NCBI RefSeq assembly: GCF_004123835.1
Contig: NZ_MZMU01000024.1
Coordinates: 62,001 to 126,000, forward strand
Origin: Rhizobium leguminosarum
GTDB lineage: Bacteria; Pseudomonadota; Alphaproteobacteria; Rhizobiales; Rhizobiaceae
Length of the DNA: 64,000 bases
Reading direction: 5' to 3'
Part shown: one piece after another, positions 50,696 to 59,246 of the stretch
Layout of the letters: every line of letters starts with the position of its first letter
How positions within the stretch are numbered: the stretch's first letter is position 1
Notes under the pieces: model-generated
Told to the model about the DNA's origin: nothing
Databases searched by the model: none
Seen by the model: only the letters and a program-made list of their open reading frames with translations
Program-made: the position numbers and the translations under genes

Positions 50696-51631
50696 GTGAA
50701 CGAACTGCTTGTTATCGCCGATCAACGCCTGATGGCGGAACGGGCCGCATGGCTCGAAAACCTCGCCAGTGAGCGCCGTCTTTCCGAGCACACGCTCGAC
50801 GCCTACGAGCGCGATACCCGCCAGTTTCTGACCTTTCTGACCGGCCATCTCGCCGGCCCGGCGACGCTTGGCGATATCAGGGAGTTGCGCTCCGCTGATT
50901 TCCGCGCCTTCCTGGCGGCCCGGCGCAAGCAGGGGTCCGGTGCCCGATCGCTCGGCCGCAATCTCGCCGGTCTTCGCTCGCTGCTGCGCCATCTCGAAAA
51001 GAAGGGCCTGGTCAACGCCGCCGGCGCCGGCGCGGTGCGCTCGCCGAAGCAGCCGAAATCACTGCCCAAGCCGCTGTCGGACACCCAGGCGATCACCGTC
51101 GTCAGCGACGACGCTCAACTCCACGACGAACCCTGGATTGCTGCGCGCGACGCCGCTGTCATGACGCTGCTCTACGGCTGCGGCCTGCGCATCTCCGAAG
51201 CGCTGGATCTGACTCCCGCCGCCCTGCAGAAGGGCGCGACGACGCTGCGCATCACCGGCAAGGGCAACAAGACGCGGCTGGTGCCGCTGCTGTCTGTGGT
51301 CTTCGACGCCGTCGAGAAATACCGAGCGCTCTGCCCATATCATCTCGAAAGCGGAGAACCGCTGTTTCGCGGCGCCCGCGGTGGTAAGCTGCAAGCGGCG
51401 ATCATCCAGCGCACCATGCAGAAGATGCGCAGCGCCTTCGGCCTGCCGGAGACGGCGACACCGCATGCACTGCGCCACTCCTTCGCCACCCATCTGCTTG
51501 CCGGCGGCGGTGATCTGCGCACTATCCAGGAGTTGCTCGGCCATGCCAGCCTTTCCACGACACAGGTTTATACCGGCGTCGATGCATCGCGGCTGCTCGA
51601 GGTGTATGATCGGGCCCATCCGCGCGCCTAG
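50696..51631 (+). CDS. xerC: Tyrosine recombinase XerC
   Basis: 311 residues, GTG start. N-terminal SAM-like core-binding domain (RRLSEHTLDAYERDTRQFLTFL) and catalytic domain with R165 (YGCGLRISEAL), K189 (ITGKGNKTR), H257 and R260 (HALRHSFATHLL), H283 (LLGHASLSTTQVY) and Y292. It resolves chromosome dimers at dif together with XerD. No dif site, att site or cargo is nearby, so it is the housekeeping enzyme rather than an integrase. The stop codon is the first part of the repeat element that follows. Confidence 0.94.
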   Translation: MNELLVIADQRLMAERAAWLENLASERRLSEHTLDAYERDTRQFLTFLTGHLAGPATLGDIRELRSADFRAFLAARRKQGSGARSLGRNLAGLRSLLRHLEKKGLVNAAGAGAVRSPKQPKSLPKPLSDTQAITVVSDDAQLHDEPWIAARDAAVMTLLYGCGLRISEALDLTPAALQKGATTLRITGKGNKTRLVPLLSVVFDAVEKYRALCPYHLESGEPLFRGARGGKLQAAIIQRTMQKMRSAFGLPETATPHALRHSFATHLLAGGGDLRTIQELLGHASLSTTQVYTGVDASRLLEVYDRAHPRA

Positions 51632-51727
51632 CGCATCGGCCCGGAAATCGGAATTGATTTTTGGAAAGCACGATGCGTTGATTTAAAGTGCATCGCCATG
51701 AATCCGATTTGATGTGATGCACTTTAG
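51628..51727. repeat. Two-hairpin intergenic repeat, second type
   Basis: Starts at the xerC stop (CTAG). First hairpin 51632-51677 (CGCATCG...CGATGCG, inner CCGGAAATCGG and GATTTTTGG). Linker TTGATTTA. Second hairpin 51685-51725 with perfect 10-base arms AAAGTGCATC / GATGCACTTT. Same two-palindrome design as the elements at 19045, 24057 and 25246 but different sequence. Such strings are, to my knowledge, frequent in rhizobial intergenic DNA; only one copy is in this window. Confidence 0.75.
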
Positions 51728-51778
51728 GTTTCGTTAACGCATTCTCTTAAAGGAATATGCGCAAGCCGGGCGTAGAGC

Positions 51779-52891
51779 ATGAAACGCACAAGGCATGTGA
51801 TCGGAACACCCATCATGACGACATCAATCGGCCGCCAGACGTCTTACCTCGCAGTGCCGGCCAATCTGTTGCTCTGGCTGATCGCAGCCTTTCACATGCT
51901 GCTTCTTGCCGCCTTGTTTGCCGCCTTCCTGACTGCAAGGCCGGCCGCGGCCGAAGACGTCGCCTGCACCGGCCGCAACCTGATGGTCGAGCTGCAGCAG
52001 AACGACCCTGCCCGCTACGCAGAGGCGCTGAAGGAAGCCGATGCCACGCCGAACGGCAAGGGCATCTTCTGGAAGATCGAAAAGCCTGGACTTGCATCCT
52101 CGTGGCTGCTCGGCAGCATGCATGTCACCGATCCGCGCGTGCTTGCCCTGCCGCCGCGCGCCCAGGCAGCCCATGACGCTGCCGACACGATCATCATCGA
52201 ATCCGACGAGATCCTCGATGAGCGGAAGGCGACCGCCGCCCTGCTCGCAAAGCCGGAGCTGACGATGTTCACCGACGGCACGACGATCGACAAGCTGCTT
52301 TCTCCCGAGGATTACAAGCGTCTCGAAACCGGCCTCAAGCAGCGCGGTATCCCGATCAGCGCCGTTTCCCGCATGCGGCCCTGGATGATTTCGAGCGCCG
52401 TCGCCCTGCCGGCCTGCGAAATCGCCCGCAAGGCAAAAGGCGCGCAGTTCCTCGACCAGAAGATCGCCACCGATGCCATTGCCGAAGGCAAGCAGGTCAA
52501 GGGGCTGGAAACCCTTGCCGAGCAGATCCAGGCCATGGCCGATCTGCCGGTCGAATTCCATCTGAAATCCCTGATCCAGACGCTGGAACTTGGCGACAAG
52601 ATGAGCGATGTCGTCGAGACGATGACCGACCTTTACCTTTCCGGCGACATCGGCATGACCATGCCGATGTTGAAAACCGTGACACCGGAGGAAGAAGGCG
52701 AAAACAGCGATTATGCCGCCTTCGAGCAGCGCGTCATCCTTGACCGCAACAAGGTGATGGCCGAGCGCGCAGCGCCCATCCTCGACAGCGGCAACGTCTT
52801 CATGGCCGTCGGCGCCCTGCATCTGCCCGGCAAGGACGGTGTCATCGAACTGCTGCGCCAGCAGGGCTTCACTGTGACTGCGGTGAACTGA
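51779..52891 (+). CDS. TraB/GumN family protein, exported or membrane-anchored
   Basis: 370 residues. One hydrophobic segment near residues 28-56 (LLLWLIAAFHMLLLAALFAAFLTARPAAA) could be a signal peptide or anchor. Family motifs are SSWLLGSMHVTDPRV, IIIESDE and the C-terminal FMAVGALHLPGKDGVIELLRQQGF; the two GxxH segments and E residues resemble a metal-dependent protease fold of the EreA/TraB class, function otherwise unknown. A downstream ATG at 51815 is an alternative start. Confidence 0.85.
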   Translation: MKRTRHVIGTPIMTTSIGRQTSYLAVPANLLLWLIAAFHMLLLAALFAAFLTARPAAAEDVACTGRNLMVELQQNDPARYAEALKEADATPNGKGIFWKIEKPGLASSWLLGSMHVTDPRVLALPPRAQAAHDAADTIIIESDEILDERKATAALLAKPELTMFTDGTTIDKLLSPEDYKRLETGLKQRGIPISAVSRMRPWMISSAVALPACEIARKAKGAQFLDQKIATDAIAEGKQVKGLETLAEQIQAMADLPVEFHLKSLIQTLELGDKMSDVVETMTDLYLSGDIGMTMPMLKTVTPEEEGENSDYAAFEQRVILDRNKVMAERAAPILDSGNVFMAVGALHLPGKDGVIELLRQQGFTVTAVN

Positions 52892-52903
52892 GGGCGCCGG
52901 CGG

Positions 52904-53404
52904 TCAGCCGAGCGTGATGCGGCGCAGAACATTGCTTTTCCAATGGAACTGATGGACGAGGGCGCCGGCGACATGCGCCGCGATCAGCGCCCAGAGAATG
53001 ATCTTCAGGACATCCGCGTGGAACGAACCGGCGGGATCGATACCGAAATAGTAGGCGGCGATGCCCGAAAGCGGCATCGCGAAGATCAGGATGTAGAGGC
53101 CGGCATGGGCAAGCCTCGCTGCAAGACGGAAGATCGCCGGCTCCTGTGCGACCTCGTCCGGGACGCCCTTGGTAAAACGCAGCCCGAGCCTGAGAACGGC
53201 AAGCAGCAGGATGGCGATGCCGACATAGGCATGGATATTCGCCGACGAAATCTGCTCCGGTGTCGGTACCTGGCCTCTGCGCATCAGCCGATGCCAGATA
53301 TTCATGCCGTCGGGAAACAGCAGGTTGAAGAAGATCAGCAGCGCTACGGCCCAGTGAAGAAGACGCTGGCTCAGGCTGTAACTCACGATGGACGGCTGCT
53401 GCAT
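52904..53404 (-). CDS. Cytochrome b561 family protein
   Basis: 166 residues from the ATG at 53404 (MQQPSIVSYSLSQRLLHW). Four membrane helices with histidines suited to bind two b hemes: LLHWAVALL, NIHAYVGIAILL, LAHAGLYILIF, and AAHVAGALVHQFHW. The family moves electrons from quinol, for example to superoxide or a periplasmic partner. Converges with the TraB/GumN gene and lies downstream of lpdA behind a terminator. Confidence 0.9.
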   Translation of the reverse strand: MQQPSIVSYSLSQRLLHWAVALLIFFNLLFPDGMNIWHRLMRRGQVPTPEQISSANIHAYVGIAILLLAVLRLGLRFTKGVPDEVAQEPAIFRLAARLAHAGLYILIFAMPLSGIAAYYFGIDPAGSFHADVLKIILWALIAAHVAGALVHQFHWKSNVLRRITLG

Positions 53405-53446
53405 TTCTGGACCTTCACGGATGCTGAACTCAACGATATGCAACAA

Positions 53447-53480
53447 CTAAAACAGCCGCCTGCCTTCCGGCAAGCGGCTG
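53447..53480 (-). terminator. Terminator after lpdA
   Basis: Minus strand CAGCCGC, a 14-base loop region that itself folds (TTGCC/GGCAG), GCGGCTG, then TTTTAG. Confidence 0.8.
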
Positions 53481-53505
53481 CATGCTTTGTTACGAATATG
53501 TAAGA

Positions 53506-54912
53506 TTACATATGGATCGGCTTGAAGAAGGTTGCGAGCGCAGCCTCTTTCACTGCTTCCGATATGGTCGGATGCGCGTGGCAGGTACGGCCGAGATCTT
53601 CCGACGAACCGCCGAACTCCATCAGCACGGCGATCTCGTGGATCATCTCGCCGGCGCCGAAGCCGACGATATGGCCGCCGAGCACCCGGTCGGTTTCCTT
53701 GTCGGCAAGGATCTTGACGAAGCCGTCGGTCGCCAGCATCGCACGCGCCCGGCCGTTCGCCGTGAACGGGAACTTGCCGACCTTGTAGGCGATGCCTGCC
53801 GCCTTCAGCTCTTCCTCGGTCTTGCCGACCGAAGCGATTTCCGGCTGGGTATAGACGACGCTCGGAATGACCTCGTAGTTCACATGGCCATGCTGTCCGG
53901 CGAGGATTTCGGCAAGCGCCACGCCCTCGTCTTCCGCCTTGTGCGCCAGCATCGGACCCTTGACCACATCGCCGATCGCATAGATGCCGTCGACATTGGT
54001 CTTGAAGTGACCGTCGATCTCGACACGGCCGCGATTGTCGAGCGTAACACCGGCTTCCTCGAGGCCGAGGCCCGCTGTATAGGGCTTGCGGCCGGTGGCG
54101 ATCAGCACGACCTCGGCGTCGAGCGTCACCTTGTCGCCGCCCTTGACCGGCTCGAACGTGACCTTTGCGCCCTTGTCGCCCTTTTCGACGCCGGTGACCT
54201 TGGCGCTGAGATTGAAATCGATGCCCTGCTTGGCGAGCATGCGCTGGAATTGCTTGGAGACTTCGCCGTCCATGCCGCCAAGGATGGTGTCGAGATATTC
54301 GACGACGGTGACTTTGGCGCCGAGGCGCGACCAGACGGAACCGAGCTCGAGCCCGATGACGCCGCCGCCGACGACGATCAGCGTTTCCGGCACCTTCTCC
54401 AGCGCGATGCCGCCGGTGGACGAGATGATGGTCTTTTCGTCGATTTCGACCTGCACACCGGGAATGCCGGCGACGTCGGAGCCGGTGGCGATGACCATGT
54501 TCTTGCCTTCGATCTCCTGCACCTTGCCGTCATCGGCGATGACGGAGACCTTGCCGGCCGAGACGATCTTGCCGGTACCCTGGAAGGCATCGATCTTGTT
54601 CTTTTTGAAGAGGAAGGCGACGCCGTCGACATTCGACTTCACCGTCGCATCCTTGTGGGCCATCATATTGCCGAGATTGAGCGTCGGCGCCGGGACGTCG
54701 ATACCGAGCGCGCTCATCCCGTGGCCGGCCTGATGGAACATTTCGGAGGCATGCAGCAGCGCCTTCGATGGAATGCAGCCGACGTTCAGGCAGGTGCCGC
54801 CATAGGTCGCCCGCTTTTCGACGACGGCGACCTTGAGGCCAAGCTGGGCCGCCTTGACGGCGCAGACATAGCCGCCCGGGCCGGTTCCGATAATGATCAC
54901 ATCGTAGGACAT
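53506..54912 (-). CDS. lpdA: Dihydrolipoamide dehydrogenase (E3)
   Basis: 468 residues. FAD motif IIGTGPGGYVCAVKAA, redox disulfide C41/C46 (GGTCLNVGCIPSK), NAD motif VVGGGVIGLELGSVW, catalytic H/E pair in CHAHPTISEA. It reoxidises the lipoyl arm of the E2 encoded by sucB, which lies upstream on the same strand with five accessory genes between. Likely serves the 2-oxoglutarate dehydrogenase complex; rhizobia carry further lpdA copies for pyruvate dehydrogenase. Confidence 0.97.
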   Translation of the reverse strand: MSYDVIIIGTGPGGYVCAVKAAQLGLKVAVVEKRATYGGTCLNVGCIPSKALLHASEMFHQAGHGMSALGIDVPAPTLNLGNMMAHKDATVKSNVDGVAFLFKKNKIDAFQGTGKIVSAGKVSVIADDGKVQEIEGKNMVIATGSDVAGIPGVQVEIDEKTIISSTGGIALEKVPETLIVVGGGVIGLELGSVWSRLGAKVTVVEYLDTILGGMDGEVSKQFQRMLAKQGIDFNLSAKVTGVEKGDKGAKVTFEPVKGGDKVTLDAEVVLIATGRKPYTAGLGLEEAGVTLDNRGRVEIDGHFKTNVDGIYAIGDVVKGPMLAHKAEDEGVALAEILAGQHGHVNYEVIPSVVYTQPEIASVGKTEEELKAAGIAYKVGKFPFTANGRARAMLATDGFVKILADKETDRVLGGHIVGFGAGEMIHEIAVLMEFGGSSEDLGRTCHAHPTISEAVKEAALATFFKPIHM

Positions 54913-54939
54913 TGCTTCTTTCCCTTTGGATTTTTTCGT

Positions 54940-55578
54940 TTAATCGGCCGCGCGCGACAAAGCGAGGCGGAAGCCGAAGCCGACGAGTGCCGCTCCGGTG
55001 ATGCGGTTGAACCATTTGCCGCTGGCGATGAAGCGGTCACGGATCGCATTGACCGTGAAGAAATAGGAGACGCCGGCAAACCAGGCGACCAGCGCCATCG
55101 CCATGCCGATGCCGTAAGAGAACTGGATCAGCGCCGGCGTGTCGTGGTGCACGAGCGTCGAAAACAGCGACAGGAAGAATAGCACCGGCTTCAGGTTCAG
55201 CGCATTGGTGATGAAGCCCATGCCCAGGCATTTCAGCATCGAGACCGGCTTGCGGTCCTCGGCCGTCACCTCGATATCCCTCACCTTGAAGCCCGGTTCG
55301 CGGAACGACTTGATGCCGAGATAGACCAGATAGGCGACGCCTGCCCATTTGATGGCGGCAAACAGCATCAGTGATTTCGACAGGATCAGGCCGAGGCCGA
55401 GGATGGTGTAGCTGATATGGAAAAGTAGGGAGAAGCCCATGCCGAGCCCGGTCATGATGGCGGTGCGTCGCCCATGCACGATGCTCTGGCGCAGGATAAC
55501 GGCGAAATCGGCGCCCGGCACGACGATGAAGATCGAAAAGACGGCCATCAGGCCGAGGAATTCGAGAATATACTGCAT
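54940..55578 (-). CDS. LysE/RhtB family amino-acid exporter
   Basis: 212 residues, about six membrane helices. Diagnostic start FIVVPGADFAVILRQSIVHGRRTAIMTGLGMGFS (the PGPD/A motif of LysE/RhtB), KWAGVAYLVYLGIKSFR, and GMGFITNALNLKPVLFFLSLF. Exports an amino acid or derivative; substrate not readable. In line with the suc genes between the SDR gene and lpdA. Confidence 0.9.
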   Translation of the reverse strand: MQYILEFLGLMAVFSIFIVVPGADFAVILRQSIVHGRRTAIMTGLGMGFSLLFHISYTILGLGLILSKSLMLFAAIKWAGVAYLVYLGIKSFREPGFKVRDIEVTAEDRKPVSMLKCLGMGFITNALNLKPVLFFLSLFSTLVHHDTPALIQFSYGIGMAMALVAWFAGVSYFFTVNAIRDRFIASGKWFNRITGAALVGFGFRLALSRAAD

Positions 55579-55599
55579 GCTGTTTTTCGCCCTGTCGTT

Positions 55600-56352
55600 C
55601 TAGCGGCCGCCGCTCACATTGAGGATCGCGCCGGTTACATAGGAAGCCGAAGGCGAAAGAAGATAGAGGATCGCATCCGCCACTTCCTCGGGCGTGCCCG
55701 CGCGCTGCATCGGGATCGACGGCGCCAGCTCGCGCGGCCGATCCGGCAGACCGCCGGAGGCATGGAGGTCGGTTTCGATGACGCCGGGCCTTATCGCATT
55801 CACGCGGATGCCCTCGGCAGCGACCTCACGCGCCAGGCCGACGGTGAACGTGTCGATCGCCGCCTTCGAAGCGGCATAATCGACATACTGCGTCGCCGAA
55901 CCGAGGATCGCCGCCATCGACGAAATATTGACGATCGCGCCGCCCTGTCCGCCATGCCGGCTCGACATGCGGCGTATGGCCTCCGCGGCGCAGAGCATCG
56001 AGCCGGTCACATTAACGCGCAGCATGAGCTCGATCCGCTCTGCCGACATCTCGTCGACGCGCTGCGGATAATCGACGATGCCGGCATTGTTGACGAGCCC
56101 GTCGAGCCGGCCGAAATGCCGGTCGACCGCCGTAAACATCGAGACGATATCCGCAGCCTTGCCGACATCGCCCTGGATTGCCACGGCCTCGCCGCCATCC
56201 TCGACGATCGCGGCCACGACGGCATCCGCGGCCTGGCGGTTGGCGGCGTAGTTCACCGCGACACGCCAGCCTTGACGTGCAGCGAGCCGTGAAGCTGCAG
56301 CGCCGATACCCCGGCTTCCGCCGGTAATGAGAACAACTGGTGTATCGCTCAT
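55600..56352 (-). CDS. Short-chain dehydrogenase/reductase (glucose/3-oxoacyl-ACP type)
   Basis: 250 residues from the ATG at 56352, which has AAGGAG eight bases upstream (a GTG at 56361 is less likely). TGGSRGIG cofactor loop, NNAGIVD, catalytic S of NISSMA, YAASK with conserved K, RPGVIETD, and VTGAILNVSGGR at the end. NADP preference is suggested by the R in GGSRG. The substrate is unknown. Confidence 0.9.
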   Translation of the reverse strand: MSDTPVVLITGGSRGIGAAASRLAARQGWRVAVNYAANRQAADAVVAAIVEDGGEAVAIQGDVGKAADIVSMFTAVDRHFGRLDGLVNNAGIVDYPQRVDEMSAERIELMLRVNVTGSMLCAAEAIRRMSSRHGGQGGAIVNISSMAAILGSATQYVDYAASKAAIDTFTVGLAREVAAEGIRVNAIRPGVIETDLHASGGLPDRPRELAPSIPMQRAGTPEEVADAILYLLSPSASYVTGAILNVSGGR

Positions 56353-56879
56353 GTCGCACACTCCTTAAATGTCAGCACGTCCCAGGGTGCCACCACGGCC
56401 TTGCCCTCGCCCCAGGCGCTGGATTCGCGGATGGCGGGACCAAGACCGGGGAGCACGAGTTTTTCGGCCGCCGCAGCGCCTTCGGGCTGCAGATTGTCCA
56501 TCTCGCCATCGGCATCTATGCCATAGACGGCGCCCTGCCAGACCGTGCAGGCATCGAGATCGGCGCCGGTCGCGTCGCCCTCGGGGCAGTTGAACATCAG
56601 GATGCCGATGGCGCGCACCGGATCTTCCGATGGCATGACATAACCGTCCATCACGACGGGTGTCTTCAGCGCGCTGACCTTGAACTGGTTGCTGGCGGCA
56701 GCCGATGCAGAATTCAGCGGTGCAAAGCGCAATTCATACGCACCGTCGCGATCGCCGTAGACGGCCTGCTCCTGCTTGCATGCGGCGCCGAAGGTGGACG
56801 CCGGAACGGCGAAAAACACGGCGGCTGCGATTGCAGCCACGCCTGTCCGTCTCGTCGTGATCCCGGTCCTTCCGTTCAT
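56349..56879 (-). CDS. Exported hypothetical protein next to DUF4241 gene
   Basis: 176 residues from the ATG at 56879. Signal peptide with twin arginine (NGRTGITTRRTGVAAIAAAVFFAVPASTFGA), then a mature part with cysteines in AACKQEQAVY, MFNCPEGD, LDACTVWQG and FKECAT, suggesting two disulfides. I do not recognise the family. It overlaps the DUF4241 gene by four bases (ATGA) at one end and the SDR start region by four at the other, so the genes are translated together. A longer frame to 57278 lies inside the DUF4241 gene and is rejected. Confidence 0.78.
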   Translation of the reverse strand: MNGRTGITTRRTGVAAIAAAVFFAVPASTFGAACKQEQAVYGDRDGAYELRFAPLNSASAAASNQFKVSALKTPVVMDGYVMPSEDPVRAIGILMFNCPEGDATGADLDACTVWQGAVYGIDADGEMDNLQPEGAAAAEKLVLPGLGPAIRESSAWGEGKAVVAPWDVLTFKECAT

Positions 56880-57625
56880 TGCAGCTTCGGCTCCTTCCGC
56901 CCGTCGGCATTCTCGACAACGCTGAAATCCGTCAGCAGCACCAGCGCGCGGCCATCCCTGTCGAGCCCCCAGAAGACTGGATAGAAACCGTCGCCCCAGC
57001 CGCTCCAGAACACCGCGACATTGCCTCGTCTGCCGGCGACTGGCCGGTGCAGCGCATAGATGCCCTTGTTGGTGTCGAGGTCCGACGCCAGCACGTCGTC
57101 GTAATAGTTGACGTCGGAATCCGGTTTCTGCGCCTGCACCTGCACTTCGCGCTCTCCGATCAAACCAAGCGTATCGGCATCCATGTAGCAGCCGAGGCCG
57201 GCATCGACGGGGTAGCCGAAGATCTCGCCGTCCTTCAGCGTCGCCGGGTCCTGCCCGGGCAGGACCGCAAGCTCCCAATGATCCGGCTTACCCTCGGCAA
57301 ACCGCAGGCTGGCAGCGGCGACGCGCCCGAAGGCCTGGTAGAGCGTCACCGGATAGTCGCCTGGCGCAACCGTTCTTGCGAGCGCCGGACGGTCGGGCTG
57401 GGCAAGCGGATCGGCGGCAACGATGCGCCCCGATGTCAGCTCGACATTGCCCATGTGGATGACGCCGATCGACCGGCCGGAGAGTTCGGCATCGCTGAGC
57501 GCCACCAACTCGAAATTGCTGCTTGCCTTGCCGATATCCCAGCCGGCGGCCGATGCGGAGGCCGGGACATGCGCGGCGGCAGCGCAAAGGAGAAGGCGCG
57601 CCGCTCGCATGATCTGGTTCCGCAT
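56876..57625 (-). CDS. Exported DUF4241 family protein
   Basis: 249 residues with signal peptide (ARLLLCAAAAHVPASASA). DUF4241 blocks are APGDYPVTLYQAF, DHWELAVLPGQDPATL, IFGYPVDAGLGCYMDADT and PVFWGLDRDGRALVLLTDF. The function of the family is unknown. It stands between sucB and an exported hypothetical gene, 13 bases after sucB, in the same direction. Confidence 0.85.
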   Translation of the reverse strand: MRNQIMRAARLLLCAAAAHVPASASAAGWDIGKASSNFELVALSDAELSGRSIGVIHMGNVELTSGRIVAADPLAQPDRPALARTVAPGDYPVTLYQAFGRVAAASLRFAEGKPDHWELAVLPGQDPATLKDGEIFGYPVDAGLGCYMDADTLGLIGEREVQVQAQKPDSDVNYYDDVLASDLDTNKGIYALHRPVAGRRGNVAVFWSGWGDGFYPVFWGLDRDGRALVLLTDFSVVENADGRKEPKLQ

Positions 57626-57638
57626 CGAAAGCGCTCCC

Positions 57639-58883
<1,245 letters not shown>

Positions 58884-58922
58884 TGTTCAGATCCTGATTT
58901 CGTGTGTTTTCGTTTATGCGTT

Positions 58923-59231
58923 TCAGACGGCGGGCGGCCGCGAGATGATCGAGGGCATCGGCAGGATATCGAAGCGGAAACCGAAACCGGAAGCGATGAT
59001 CGGATCGCCGTCGGCAAGAACCTGCGCCGCCGCCTGATCCTCGACCTCGACGATCGCCATGCCCCAGGCGCCTTCACCCTCGAAGACGGGGCCGACGATG
59101 ATCGCCGATCCCGCAAGAGCGTTCCGATGCCAGTATTCGGCATGGCGTTTCATCGCCGCCATTTCCTCCCCGGTCCCGTCATGCGGGAAAGTGGGGCGCG
59201 GCGGCTGCAGTCTCAGAAAGAAATAAGCCAT
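58923..59231 (-). CDS. YciI-like protein between sucA and sucB
   Basis: 102 residues, ferredoxin-like YciI fold: YFFLRLQPPRPTFPHDGTGEEMAAMKRHAEYWHRNALAGSAIIVGPVFEGEGAWGMAIVEVED. The H..Y and conserved D of YciI-type proteins are present (HAEYW, VEVEDQAAA). Enzymatic role unknown; the family has a putative His/Asp active site. It lies 15 bases after sucA and 39 bases before sucB, so it is co-transcribed with the 2-oxoglutarate dehydrogenase genes. Confidence 0.85.
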   Translation of the reverse strand: MAYFFLRLQPPRPTFPHDGTGEEMAAMKRHAEYWHRNALAGSAIIVGPVFEGEGAWGMAIVEVEDQAAAQVLADGDPIIASGFGFRFDILPMPSIISRPPAV

Positions 59232-59246
59232 TGCGCCCCCCTTGTT

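Noticed and set aside
50696..51631. XerC gene as a mobile-element integrase
   Set aside because: Full-length housekeeping XerC motifs, no flanking direct repeats, no tRNA target, no cargo genes.
53482..55182. 566-codon plus-strand frame opposite lpdA
   Set aside because: Antisense shadow running across lpdA and the end of the LysE gene; no ribosome site.
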